DNA of 64,000 bases from Paraburkholderia sp. Tr-20389 (lineage in GTDB: Bacteria > Pseudomonadota > Gammaproteobacteria > Burkholderiales > Burkholderiaceae): the NCBI RefSeq assembly GCF_017104565.1, contig NZ_JAAGPD010000001.1, positions 434,001-498,000 of the forward strand, read 5' to 3'. Positions 43,859-52,626 of the stretch are shown here, one piece after another. Made by a program: the position numbers and the translations under genes. Below the pieces are notes generated by a model. It saw only the letters and a program-made list of their open reading frames with translations. It was not told where the DNA came from and made no database searches. Numbering within the stretch: the first letter of the stretch is position 1; each line of letters opens with the position of its first letter.

Positions 43859-45007
43859 ATGCGTTTCACGAAAAGTCTCTCCCCTATCGCAGTTGTAGTC
43901 GGTTCACTTCTCGCTGTTGCACCGCTCGCCTCGCACGCGGACACCGTCGTAAAAGTCGGGTTTGCCGCGCCGCTCACCGGACCGAACGCCAACTACGGCA
44001 AAGATCTGGAGAACGGCGTCAAAATGGCGCTCGACGACGCGAAAGCGCAAGGCATCAAGATCAATGGCCAGCCCGTCACGTTCCAGCTCGTCGCGGAAGA
44101 CGACCAGGCCGACCCGCGCGTCGGTGTGCAAGTCGCGCAAAAGCTCATTGACGAAGGCGTGTCGGTCGTTGTCGGCCACTTCAACTCCGGTACGACCATC
44201 CCCGCTTCGAATCTCTATGAGAAAGCGGGCCTGCCCGACATCGATCCCGCCGCCACGAACCCGACCATCAGCAGTCGAGGCTTCAAGAACATGTTCATGG
44301 TGATCTCGAGCGACGCGCAAAACGCGGGCACCGCGGGCGCCTATGCGGTCGAGACGACGAAGGCCAAGCGCATCGCCGTGATCGACGACCGTACGGCGTT
44401 CGGCCAGGGCGAAGCCGACGAGTTCGTGAAGGCGGTCAAGGCGCACGGCGGTGACATCATCGATCGCGAGTACACGACGAACCAGGCAACGGACTTCAAG
44501 ACCCAGCTCACGAACCTCAAGGCCAAGAACCCCGATCTGATTTTCGTCGGAGCCCTCAATCCGCAGGCGGCCGGCATCATGAAGCAGATGAATCAGCTCG
44601 GCATCAAGGCGCAGTACGTGGGCGGCGGCGGCGTGAAGGACATCGACTTCATCAAGCTCGCGGGCGACGTGTCCGAAGGCGCGATGGCATGGGAATACGG
44701 CCGTCCGCTCGACAGCACGCCCGTGGGCGCGAAGTTCGCCGAACGCTTCAAGCAGAAGTTCGGCGAAGACGTGCTCTCGTACGCGCCGTTCGGTTATGAC
44801 GCGGCGTGGGCGGCCATCAAGGCCATGCAGGCAGCCAATTCGACGAAGCCCGACGACTATCGCGCGAAGCTGCAGAGCATCAGCTTCGAAGGCATTACAG
44901 GCCATATCGAGTTCAACGCGAACGGCTCGCTGAAGAACGGTTCGTCCACGGTCTACCAGGTGAAGAACGGCCAGTGGGTGACGGTCAAGACCGTAAGCGG
45001 CCTCTGA
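43859..45007 (+). CDS. Branched-chain amino-acid-type ABC transporter substrate-binding protein (LivK-like), orphan
   Basis: A 382-residue periplasmic binding protein. Its signal peptide (LSPIAVVVGSLLAVAPLASHA) is followed by DTVVKVGFAAPLTGPNANYGKDLENGVKMALDDA, the usual LivJ/LivK opening. Further family blocks are AEDDQADPRVGVQVAQKLIDEGV, VVGHFNSGTTIPASNLYEKAG and YAPFGYDAAWAAIKAM. AAGGG precedes the ATG. No permease or ATPase gene is adjacent, so it must work with a transporter encoded elsewhere. Two strong hairpins follow the stop. Confidence 0.92.
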   Translation: MRFTKSLSPIAVVVGSLLAVAPLASHADTVVKVGFAAPLTGPNANYGKDLENGVKMALDDAKAQGIKINGQPVTFQLVAEDDQADPRVGVQVAQKLIDEGVSVVVGHFNSGTTIPASNLYEKAGLPDIDPAATNPTISSRGFKNMFMVISSDAQNAGTAGAYAVETTKAKRIAVIDDRTAFGQGEADEFVKAVKAHGGDIIDREYTTNQATDFKTQLTNLKAKNPDLIFVGALNPQAAGIMKQMNQLGIKAQYVGGGGVKDIDFIKLAGDVSEGAMAWEYGRPLDSTPVGAKFAERFKQKFGEDVLSYAPFGYDAAWAAIKAMQAANSTKPDDYRAKLQSISFEGITGHIEFNANGSLKNGSSTVYQVKNGQWVTVKTVSGL

Positions 45008-45020
45008 TGGTTCATGCAAG

Positions 45021-45074
45021 GCCTGCCGCTTCCGGGCAGGCTGTCGTCGCGGCGCCTTGCGGGGCGCCGCGACG
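45021..45074 (+). terminator. Double hairpin after the LivK-like gene
   Basis: The first hairpin is GCCTGCC (45021-45027) with GGCAGGC (45035-45041). The second is a perfect 12-bp GC stem, CGTCGCGGCGCC (45045-45056) with GGCGCCGCGACG (45063-45074), and a 6-nt loop. There is no T-run, so they may act in rho-dependent termination or mRNA 3' protection. Confidence 0.55.
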
Positions 45075-45469
45075 CGTTGCATCCGCCGGCGGAGTCGACC
45101 GGTCTGAATTCTGAAAGAAACGAGAAAGACAATGTTCAACCGCGCGATGCATTTCCCGCATGACATTCGTGCAGGGACGGGCCGCCTGCAATAAAAATCC
45201 GAGTTGCATTTGCTTACATCACTCGCGGCACATACCATCAGTAGACCCGCTTCCCTCTCCCTTCTCTTTGCGCATCCCATTCCCCTTCCCTGGTCTCATC
45301 GCGCTCATGGCCGGGATAGGTTGAATCGCGCTGACGAGCGCATCCGCCAGCCCCTGTTTTGAACGTCAACATGTCTCAGCACCGCGTGCTTCGCCCGCGG
45401 TGCGTCTGCCGGAACCACGCGGCGGGGCAGCACATGAGGGCCCGTCGCGAGCAAGCCAAAGGAGCGACC
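45075..45469. other. Intergenic region before the CBS-BON gene
   Basis: About 395 bp with a strongly pyrimidine-rich stretch at 45249-45296. The region probably holds the CBS gene promoter. No RNA gene or convincing small gene is visible. Confidence 0.35.
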
Positions 45470-46162
45470 ATGCGCGCACTCGACATCATGACGACGTCCG
45501 TCGTCACGGCCACACCTGACATGACGATCCACGACGCCGCAAGACTGTTCGTCGACAACCGGATCAGCGGCATGCCTGTCGTCGACGGGGAAGGACAGGT
45601 CGTGGGTATCGTCAGCCAGGGCGATCTGCTGCATCGCGTGGAGAACGGGACGGGACACGGCAAGCGCCGATGGTGGCTCGAGTTTCTGCTGTCCTCGCCT
45701 CGCGAACAGGCCGCGCGATACGTCAAGGAGCACGGACACGTGGTTGGCGATGTGATGTGCGAGCGCGTGATCTCGATCACCGAAGACATGCCGCTCGACA
45801 AGATCGCAGACTTGATGGAGCGCCGGCATTTGAAGCGCGTACCCGTGCTAAAGGACGGCAAGCTGGTCGGGATCGTGAGCCGCTCGAATCTGATCCGCGC
45901 ACTCGCGAGCGTCGCCCCGCCCATGGACGCTGCCGCGCATGACGATGTCAGTGTGCGCGACGCGATCGTGCTGGAGATGCACGGACAGCGCTGGGGCCTG
46001 TCGAAACAGGGCGTGCTCGTCAAGGACGGGGTCGTGCATCTTTGGGGCGTCGTCGAGTCGGAAGAGGAAAAGCGCGCCATCTGCATTGCCGCCGAAGGCG
46101 TGCCGGGCGTCAAACGCGTGGAGCATCATCTCGAACTTCCGAGTGTGATACCGACACTGTAG
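45470..46162 (+). CDS. CBS-domain pair protein with C-terminal BON domain
   Basis: A 230-residue cytosolic protein. CBS domain 1 covers about residues 7-60 (MTTSVVTATPDMTIHDAARLFVDNRISGMPVVD), CBS domain 2 about 93-146 (VMCERVISITEDMPLDKIADLMERRHLKRVPVL) and a BON-like domain about 155-225 (VVHLWGVVESEEEKRAICIAAEGVPGVKRVEHHLEL). Between the CBS domains, KRRWWLEFLLSSPREQAARYVKEHG is the usual linker of this family. CBS pairs bind adenine nucleotides and so report energy state. ATG at 45470 has AAAGGAG upstream. Function is regulatory and unspecified. Confidence 0.9.
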   Translation: MRALDIMTTSVVTATPDMTIHDAARLFVDNRISGMPVVDGEGQVVGIVSQGDLLHRVENGTGHGKRRWWLEFLLSSPREQAARYVKEHGHVVGDVMCERVISITEDMPLDKIADLMERRHLKRVPVLKDGKLVGIVSRSNLIRALASVAPPMDAAAHDDVSVRDAIVLEMHGQRWGLSKQGVLVKDGVVHLWGVVESEEEKRAICIAAEGVPGVKRVEHHLELPSVIPTL

Positions 46163-46389
46163 TCAGCGCGGCGAGTACCTGAATCGAAGGGGCGCGCGAT
46201 GCGTACGCATCGCGCGATCACGATATCGTCACCATCCCATCGAGTGGCGTGTTCATTTCGAGAATCCGAAAGATCGCGATGGAGGTGCCGCGGCCCGAGC
46301 GCCGCGATCAACAGCGCGGTCGACGTCGAGCCCGCTGCTTCCGGCAGACGAGGTTAGCGACTTCCATCCGACAATCAGCGTTTTCCAGC

Positions 46390-46653
46390 CTAACGCGGGA
46401 AGCCTGTTTTTATTGCGTCTCTCGCGCGCTGTTCACCATCGCGCATCGCCGATTGGGAGTCGATAAAGGTATCGCCGTCGTAGATGTGGTAGATCGGACA
46501 GGTTTCATAGACTGACGACCCGTCGAGTCTGGTGATCATGGCTTGCGCCACGTAGTTTGTCGTCTTGCCCGGTAATCCGGGCGGAGCCACTGTCCGGACG
46601 CTAACGATCACTCGATAAGGCGGCGCGTCCACCTCCATTTGCAATGAAGACAT
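46390..46653 (-). CDS. Small conserved-looking hypothetical protein
   Basis: An 87-residue protein (MSSLQMEVDAPPYRVIVSV, ending RARDAIKTGFPR) with GGGAG before the ATG at 46653. It has alternating hydrophobic beta-strand patterns and no signal peptide or membrane helix. I do not recognise the family. The frame runs upstream to 46914, but that extension has poor composition and no ribosome site. Confidence 0.55.
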   Translation of the reverse strand: MSSLQMEVDAPPYRVIVSVRTVAPPGLPGKTTNYVAQAMITRLDGSSVYETCPIYHIYDGDTFIDSQSAMRDGEQRARDAIKTGFPR

Positions 46654-46995
46654 GTTGCTCTCCCGCCCGGATCGATAATCAAGTATGAATCTCGCAAGTA
46701 CTAACGCCAACTGCAATCGAGCATGGATTCGTTCTATGCGGTCGCTCTGACGCTCGTTGAAAGCGGCCGATGGATGACTGCATTTTCCAATGATGATTGA
46801 GCGCAATGCGCTGACCATCCAGTGCATCGGGGAAAGTCGAGTGATCACGACGGGAATCTGGACACGGTGCAAGTTGCACAAGGAAAGCCCGTCTGCGTGG
46901 AAGACCCGCCACACGCAGCAGTTAGCGGCTTACGTGAGAGTTCGTGTCTTTCGTGGTTAATGCTTCTTTATATATGAAGCCCGATTCCGTGTGGA
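46654..46995. other. Intergenic region between two small minus-strand genes
   Basis: About 340 bp of locally AT-richer DNA (for example the stretch 46960-46985). No gene with a ribosome site or recognisable product is seen; it probably holds the promoter of the 87-residue gene. Confidence 0.35.
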
Positions 46996-47187
46996 TCAGT
47001 CCGGGCACGTCAATTCAGGCATCAACGAATTCGGCGAAAAGTCCACGACGATCGACTGTTCGCCAAGCGCCAGCCAGCCATTCCACGCAGGGTTCTTCTC
47101 GCGCGCCATGAAAAGCACCAGCATCACGGCAACGACAACATGAAACCAGAAGGCTGCCTGCTCCAGATCCGCGAAGTCATGTCTCAT
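46996..47187 (-). CDS. Small single-pass membrane hypothetical protein
   Basis: A 63-residue protein with one hydrophobic helix near the N terminus (AAFWFHVVVAVMLVLFMA) and a polar C terminus. GGGAG lies 6 nt before the ATG at 47187. No family is recognised. It could be a small inner-membrane accessory protein. Confidence 0.45.
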   Translation of the reverse strand: MRHDFADLEQAAFWFHVVVAVMLVLFMAREKNPAWNGWLALGEQSIVVDFSPNSLMPELTCPD

Positions 47188-47346
47188 GTGCTGCTCCCGC
47201 TGAAGTCTCCAATCGTTTCCGATCCAGCCGGAAATAGCCCGGCACGACACAGCGTGTGGCGCCTTATTACATAAACGAATCCCGGCAGTCCAATCTCAAA
47301 CACCGAATTGAAGAGCCGGGACTCGTCGGCTTGAAGGAATCGTACG

Positions 47347-49473
47347 TCAATGCGGCACGTTCACGATCCCATCATGGACGCCGATCGCATTGCTGCCCGG
47401 ATTCGCAACGATGGCCGGCAAGTTTGCCACGCCCAGCGCCGGAGCCTTGCCCGGATCGCCGCCTCTCGGTATGGTGCGGATAACCTGCGACGGCGGCAGC
47501 GGCGTGCCATTCTTCAGATGACTCCACATCAGATTGAGCGCCTGAAGGTTGTAGTAATGGACGGGCACGAATCGCGTATCGAAGCCTGCTACACCGAGAA
47601 AGGCGTCGAAGTGCTGCCCGTTCGTGACTTCATAGAACGACAACTGGCTGCGTGAGCCTTCCCTTTCGCTGTTCGCCGCAAGGTACGCGCGCGTAGCATG
47701 ATTGATGGGCACCAGCGCATCGCTACGTCCCTGGACGATGATTGCAGGCTTGCCATGCAGGTTTGCATTCACGCTGATCGCTTCGACACTGCGACGCATG
47801 CGCGGATCGTTACCCGTCCACAGCGCCCGCAGGCAAGCGGCCCCGTTGAAGCTCGCATCGGACGTCGCCAGCCGATGATCCGCGCCGCCTTGCGACGTGC
47901 CGTTATAGACGAGACTGATGCCGTTGGTGGGCGGCACGCCGTTACCCAGACCAAACACAGTCGGCATCGGCGAAACGGCGGGCGCAACGCCCGCTGCGCC
48001 CGTCGACGCATTCGTCGTGCCGAAGCTGAAACCACACAGATTGTCGATCACGCTCGACCTCGTATAGGCGTCGGCATACGTGACGGCGACAGCGGGTACT
48101 GCCTGCGAGTCCCACATCGGCGCATGCAGAACGTCGGAATCCGCTTCATAGCCGGCCTTGTGCAGCAGCGTAAGCGCGTCGTTCGCCTGGGTTTGCGCAT
48201 CGCTGCCCTTCACGTACCCCGCAGCAGCGAGTGACGCGCATCGCGCTGTGCGGATGGCGTTCGTCGTCGCGACGGGCAGCGCCGTCAGATAGGGTGCGTT
48301 GGCGGCCGCATCCGCGAGCGCGGCGCAAGGCTGGAGCAGGTTGGCCAGCGTCATATAGTCGGCCAGCGGTTTGCCCGCCGCCGCGATACGCTGGCCGCCT
48401 TCCTTGACCTGCGCATGGCCGGGCAAGCGAACGTTGATCTGCGGCTCGCCCACCACGACTGCCGTGATCCAGCCTCGCGTGTCCTGCTCGGCGGCTGCCA
48501 GCGACGCACCGCCGCCATTGCTCACGGAAGCCGCGATCGTCGTGATCTCGCCGGGCTCGTAACGCACGCCGGTACCCGACGCGCCGATGTGCGGCCCGAA
48601 CTGCTGGTTGAGCGCCCAGTACGCAAACTGGATCGCAGCCAGCGTATCCCTGCCCCAGTCCGCTTCCGGGTTCTGCTGCGAGTGCGCGTGCTTGAATGCG
48701 TAGCGGTACGGGTACTTCTGGTTATAGGCGGCAAGCGAATCCGCAGGCACATTCGCCGTGAACAGACTGCTGCGTCCTGCAGTGGCGGCATCGGCGACGC
48801 GGCCATCGATCAGCGTGATGAGACCAGTCATCAGTTCATCCGCACCGTTGCCTGAACCCTTGTCGGTATAAGCGACCGCGCAGCCTCGCTTCAGCCCCCA
48901 CTCCCCGGCCGCCGAAATAGCGCCGTACACGCCGCGCGAACCCGACGACGTTGCCGTCACGATGCAGGGGCTTTTCGGGTTGAAGGTGGTCGGCACCTGG
49001 ACGAGCAGGCTGATGTTACGACGGCCCGTGCCGTCGTCGGCATACGCGAGATATTCGGTGCCTGCGATTTTTCCTTCACCCAGGGTGTCGCTACCCGAAA
49101 GATCGACATTCGGCCCCCAGAAACGACCGTAGCCGCCGTTCGGGGTCATGTCGACGAGCGCACGATAGTTCGACCAGATCGCCAGCCTGCGCAGTTCCGC
49201 TGCCGTCGGGGTGGCGGGATTTGCAATAGCGGGCGCCGCGCCCGCCAGCCCGGTTTTTCCGAGTCCGGCTGTCAGCAGATCGTCGCTGACGCCGTCATAG
49301 ACGGTTGTTTGCAGGCTGGCTGCAACGACGAACGGCGGCAGTCTGTTGAGCTTCCCGCGACCGGAATCCTGGTCGCCCGCGTACACGCCTTGCACGACCG
49401 CCAAGCCGGTTATCGCCAGCGCGACATTGCGCAATACCCTTCTGCCACCGACCGCCAACGGTAAACCCATCAT
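47347..49473 (-). CDS. D-(-)-3-hydroxybutyrate oligomer hydrolase
   Basis: A 708-residue protein of the 3HB-oligomer hydrolase family, which cleaves oligomers released from polyhydroxybutyrate. A signal-like N terminus (VLRNVALAITGLAVVQGVYA) suggests export. Family blocks seen are RDTLAAIQFAYWALNQQFG, then ITTIAASVSNGGGASLAAAEQD near residue 314, where the Ser in SVSNGG is the expected nucleophile. Later blocks are KPAIIVQGRSDALVPINHATRAYL and NGQHFDAFLGV, supplying Asp and His. AAGGAG lies 6 nt before the ATG at 49473. It is a monocistronic unit. Confidence 0.9.
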   Translation of the reverse strand: MMGLPLAVGGRRVLRNVALAITGLAVVQGVYAGDQDSGRGKLNRLPPFVVAASLQTTVYDGVSDDLLTAGLGKTGLAGAAPAIANPATPTAAELRRLAIWSNYRALVDMTPNGGYGRFWGPNVDLSGSDTLGEGKIAGTEYLAYADDGTGRRNISLLVQVPTTFNPKSPCIVTATSSGSRGVYGAISAAGEWGLKRGCAVAYTDKGSGNGADELMTGLITLIDGRVADAATAGRSSLFTANVPADSLAAYNQKYPYRYAFKHAHSQQNPEADWGRDTLAAIQFAYWALNQQFGPHIGASGTGVRYEPGEITTIAASVSNGGGASLAAAEQDTRGWITAVVVGEPQINVRLPGHAQVKEGGQRIAAAGKPLADYMTLANLLQPCAALADAAANAPYLTALPVATTNAIRTARCASLAAAGYVKGSDAQTQANDALTLLHKAGYEADSDVLHAPMWDSQAVPAVAVTYADAYTRSSVIDNLCGFSFGTTNASTGAAGVAPAVSPMPTVFGLGNGVPPTNGISLVYNGTSQGGADHRLATSDASFNGAACLRALWTGNDPRMRRSVEAISVNANLHGKPAIIVQGRSDALVPINHATRAYLAANSEREGSRSQLSFYEVTNGQHFDAFLGVAGFDTRFVPVHYYNLQALNLMWSHLKNGTPLPPSQVIRTIPRGGDPGKAPALGVANLPAIVANPGSNAIGVHDGIVNVPH

Positions 49474-49814
49474 TGCTGTCTCCTTGATTTTGATTGGACA
49501 ACACGCACTGCCACTGGACAAGCTTCAGGCGCCGGATCACGGCATCGTTAGACAGTAGAACATTCCGTGCGTCGATTCCAGCCAGAACCGCGCGTATCCG
49601 GGACGTGACATTGCGCGCATTGTTGCTCACGCAACATTGCGGAAGGATCGACTTTCGAAAGATGCTCGAAGGCGCGGACGCAACCGTTGGGATCTGGAGG
49701 CCGGGCGCGAAGCGACGTTCAATGTCGGCGGGCTCCGTGCCGATCTCACTGTCTCGCGCCTCCGGCTAGCGCCTGAGCGGACGCATTCTTGAATGACCAG
49801 GCGCGGGCAGAGCG
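49474..49814. other. Intergenic region upstream of the oligomer hydrolase
   Basis: About 340 bp between two minus-strand genes. It contains a near-perfect inverted repeat at 49616-49641 (11-bp arms with one mismatch, 4-bp loop), which might be an operator or hairpin. No gene is supported here. Confidence 0.4.
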
Positions 49815-50744
49815 TTACTGAACATCGGCATCAGGCACCTTGCTCCAGCCCGGCCCCGGGTCAAACGACTTCGTCGCCTGCGCTTTGGCGGCACTGTCCG
49901 CTCCGAGGTCTCGCTGATAGACCTGTCCCGCATGACTCACCATGAAACTCTTGATCCCCGTGTCTCCGTATTTCACCGGCCACGCGATGACGGCAAATCC
50001 GCCAAAGAGCTTTCCATGCACGACGTAGTCATACGCACCGCCCGGCGCGTGCGGCCCTTGCGATTCGAGCAGCTTGTAGTGGTACCCGTAGTAGCCGGCA
50101 TTCTTCGCATTGCGCGAACTCGCATCGACGAATGCATCGCCGAGCGGACTCGGCGTGTCATCCGGCCCGGTCGGCCAGTACAGACCGTCGTGCTTTCCGG
50201 ACGAACTCACCATCCGCGATGCATAGGCAAGCACGCCTTCACCGTCGTGCGTGGTTTGCGCGTACTCGCGCTGCGCATCGTAGATCGCGAGCATCGTCTG
50301 AATGACGGCGAGTTCGTTACGGCCGATCCGACGCAAGCGCATCTCTTCCGCGCCGGCGCGCGTGTCGAAGTGCCATCCCTGCCCGGTCTTGACGAGCGGC
50401 ACGGGAAACGTCCAGCCATTGTCGCCGACGACGATGTGAGTGCGTCCATTTTCCACGGGCTCGATGGTATGGGACTTCGCCCACTCGGCGACGAATGTGT
50501 CCCGCAACGCCGCGCCAGCAGCTGGAATCAGTTTGCGAAAGTCATTGCCGAAGATTGTGCGCAACGCGTCTTCGCGGTCTTTCACCACGGCATCGCCGAA
50601 CGCGTTCATCGCGGCTTCCGGCGTGCTGAAGTTCTTTTGCGCATACGCCGCGGTTGTCGTTGCGACTGACAGCGCCGCGACGGCCGCAAGGGTTGCGAGT
50701 TTGAGCGTCAGCCGTTGCGGGGCGACGTGTGAATGGATATTCAT
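49815..50744 (-). CDS. DUF2950-family exported protein
   Basis: A 309-residue protein with a clear signal peptide (LKLATLAAVAALSVATTTAAYA, cleavage before QKNFSTPEAA). The remainder matches the DUF2950 family: FGDAVVKDREDALRTIFGNDF, RTHIVVGDNGWTFPVPLVKTGQGWHFDTRAG and GYYGYHYKLLESQGPHAPGGAYDYVV. Function is unknown; the family is periplasmic or envelope-associated. It follows the DUF3300 gene by 10 bp, and AAGGAG precedes its ATG, so the two form a transcription unit and probably work together. Confidence 0.88.
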   Translation of the reverse strand: MNIHSHVAPQRLTLKLATLAAVAALSVATTTAAYAQKNFSTPEAAMNAFGDAVVKDREDALRTIFGNDFRKLIPAAGAALRDTFVAEWAKSHTIEPVENGRTHIVVGDNGWTFPVPLVKTGQGWHFDTRAGAEEMRLRRIGRNELAVIQTMLAIYDAQREYAQTTHDGEGVLAYASRMVSSSGKHDGLYWPTGPDDTPSPLGDAFVDASSRNAKNAGYYGYHYKLLESQGPHAPGGAYDYVVHGKLFGGFAVIAWPVKYGDTGIKSFMVSHAGQVYQRDLGADSAAKAQATKSFDPGPGWSKVPDADVQ

Positions 50745-50754
50745 GATTCGCTCC

Positions 50755-52149
50755 TTAACGCCTGCCGCGGAACCCGCCGCCACCACCGCGCATGCCACCG
50801 CCTCCGGATGGCCGGTTGAAGCCCGACCCCTGCATGCTCGATCTGCCTCTATCGAAGTTGCGCTGCGCGCTACGGCCGCTCGTGTCCACGCCATTGAACG
50901 CGCTGTCGCGTCCGCCGCCGATACCGCCGGCGCGGTCGCCGCTGCTGACGCGATTCACGTCACCGCCTGCCCGATTCGTCCCACCCCGGTTCGCACCGGC
51001 GGAACGGTCCGCCGTCGCTGGCCGATTGCCTGCCGCCGCCCGATCACTCGTTCCGGGGCGAGCACCCGTGTTCGCGCGGCCGCGATACTGGTCACGCGTG
51101 CCGGCACGCGGCGACTGACCGCCGAATTTATCGCGCGTGGCATTGTCCCGGTACGCGACGCCCTGGCGATGACTCGCATCGTGTTGCCATCGGCCGCCCT
51201 GCGCCTGCACCTTGTTGCGATCGAAATTGCGATTGATGTTCGCGGCCCTGTCGACGTTGATGTTGACGTCGCCCCCACCCCAACACGAGTTGCAGTTACT
51301 GAAGATCGCACCGGCGGCGGCGAGACCGATGCCCCACGCGAAGCCCGTCGCAAGCGCGGCACCGGGGTAATAGCCAGGGTAATAAGCCGGGTACGGCGGC
51401 CAGTAGTAAGGCGGATACGCCGGATAGCTCCACGCGCCGTAGACGACCGTCGGGTTGTACGCCGGCACGTAGATCACCTGCGGATTCGCCGGCTCGATCC
51501 TCACGATCGTCGACGTGCCAGCCTGGCTGCCCGCCGGCGCGGGCTCGACGATCACGTTCTGCTGCTCGTTCGATTTCAGGTTGCCCGACTCCTGCGCACG
51601 CGCCCGCAGTCGTTGCACGGCGTCGAACACCTCTTTCTGCTGGGCGAGGAAGGCATCGCCCAGTCTCTGCGTCCAGTCGAGCTTGTCACTCATCGGCTCG
51701 AGGATTTGCGGGAACGCCACCATCGATTTCACGCTGGTGTCCCAAGGCTGATCCGCCACCGCCTTCACGGCAGCGTCACCCTTCACATCCGGATGCGCCT
51801 TCACCCAGCGCGCCGCGTGCACGATTTCCAGCGGATACGTCGACGCCATCAACACCTGGGCCAGCACGGAGTCCGGGTACAGCGCGATGGGCGCGACCAG
51901 CGCCTCGATCTCTTCCGGCTTGAATGGCGCGGGGCCCAATGACTCGGCGCCAGACGGCGCAGGAGCCATGGACGCCTGACCCGCTGGTGCAGGCGTCGTC
52001 GACGCCGTGGCGGATGGCGGGGGTGCCGACGAAACGGAACCTGATGGCGCGGGCCCCGCCGCACCGTGTTCCGCACAGGATGAAATTGCCGCCAGCACGA
52101 GCGGGCATAGAAACAGGGCGCTCGCCGATCGGGCTTTCCAGTTGCTCAT
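50755..52149 (-). CDS. DUF3300-family lipoprotein with Arg/Gly-rich C terminus
   Basis: A 464-residue lipoprotein (lipobox ISSC near residue 25) with a Pro/Ala/Ser-rich linker, followed by the DUF3300 domain: IEALVAPIALYPDSVLAQVLMASTYPLEIVHAARW, then QPWDTSVKSMVAFPQIL. A Tyr/Pro-rich stretch (YPAYPPYYWPPYPAYYPGYYPG) comes next. The last ~120 residues are Arg/Asn/Gly-rich and end in a run of RGG-like repeats. This suggests a surface or periplasmic protein with a sticky, disordered tail that could bind polyanions. It is the first gene of the pair with DUF2950; AAGGAG lies before the ATG at 52149. Confidence 0.88.
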   Translation of the reverse strand: MSNWKARSASALFLCPLVLAAISSCAEHGAAGPAPSGSVSSAPPPSATASTTPAPAGQASMAPAPSGAESLGPAPFKPEEIEALVAPIALYPDSVLAQVLMASTYPLEIVHAARWVKAHPDVKGDAAVKAVADQPWDTSVKSMVAFPQILEPMSDKLDWTQRLGDAFLAQQKEVFDAVQRLRARAQESGNLKSNEQQNVIVEPAPAGSQAGTSTIVRIEPANPQVIYVPAYNPTVVYGAWSYPAYPPYYWPPYPAYYPGYYPGAALATGFAWGIGLAAAGAIFSNCNSCWGGGDVNINVDRAANINRNFDRNKVQAQGGRWQHDASHRQGVAYRDNATRDKFGGQSPRAGTRDQYRGRANTGARPGTSDRAAAGNRPATADRSAGANRGGTNRAGGDVNRVSSGDRAGGIGGGRDSAFNGVDTSGRSAQRNFDRGRSSMQGSGFNRPSGGGGMRGGGGGFRGRR

Positions 52150-52626
52150 AGCCACTCCTTCCGGCCGCATGTTGACTCGGACAACGATATGGCGCGCTAA
52201 CTCCGAAGTACCCCGTGAGCTCGACTTCAGAAACAACGAAGCAATCGGGGAATCCGGTTCACTGACTTACACCGTGGCGGGCAACTGCGACCGCGGCGCC
52301 GCGGCTCTGTTCCGCTTCCGCAGTCTCGTAGTCACCGACCTTGCTTGCAGCCGCGACTTCGCAGTCGTACTCCCGATCCGCTGCAGCATCGCGCCGGTAA
52401 ACCCGCGCGTTGAAGTCCGGATCGACAGGTATAAAACTGGATGCTTCCAGCCTATACGCGTCGAAACGAATCTTGTATTGGACTTTGGTCCAATGGGCCG
52501 GTGCAGCACCACGATGCGCGATGAAATCCATTGAAAAATAAGTACCAGACGTTATTCTTGACGCTGACATCGTGGCCCCAGGCGTTGGCACGCGGCTGTG
52601 AACCTCTCCCCCTGGAGGCATGTGGG
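52150..52626. promoter_or_regulatory. Divergent control region of DUF3300 and EAL genes
   Basis: A 477-bp gap between divergent genes. It contains copy 1 of the TATTGGAC palindrome (52476-52495). I see no further gene; the open frames are short and lack ribosome sites. Confidence 0.45.
52476..52495. repeat. Palindromic operator-like repeat, copy 1
   Basis: TATTGGAC-TT-TGGTCCAATG differs from the perfect palindrome at 56722-56741 at two positions and keeps the ATTGGAC/GGTCCAAT arms. It lies about 130 bp upstream of the EAL-protein gene. Confidence 0.55.

Noticed and set aside
43904-45280. A 458-codon minus-strand open frame opposite the LivK-like gene
   Set aside because: No recognisable domain and no ribosome site; the plus-strand binding protein is unmistakable.
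52291-52304. GC palindrome CCGCGGCGCCGCGG
   Set aside because: Short pure-GC palindromes are expected by chance at this base composition and it is not repeated.
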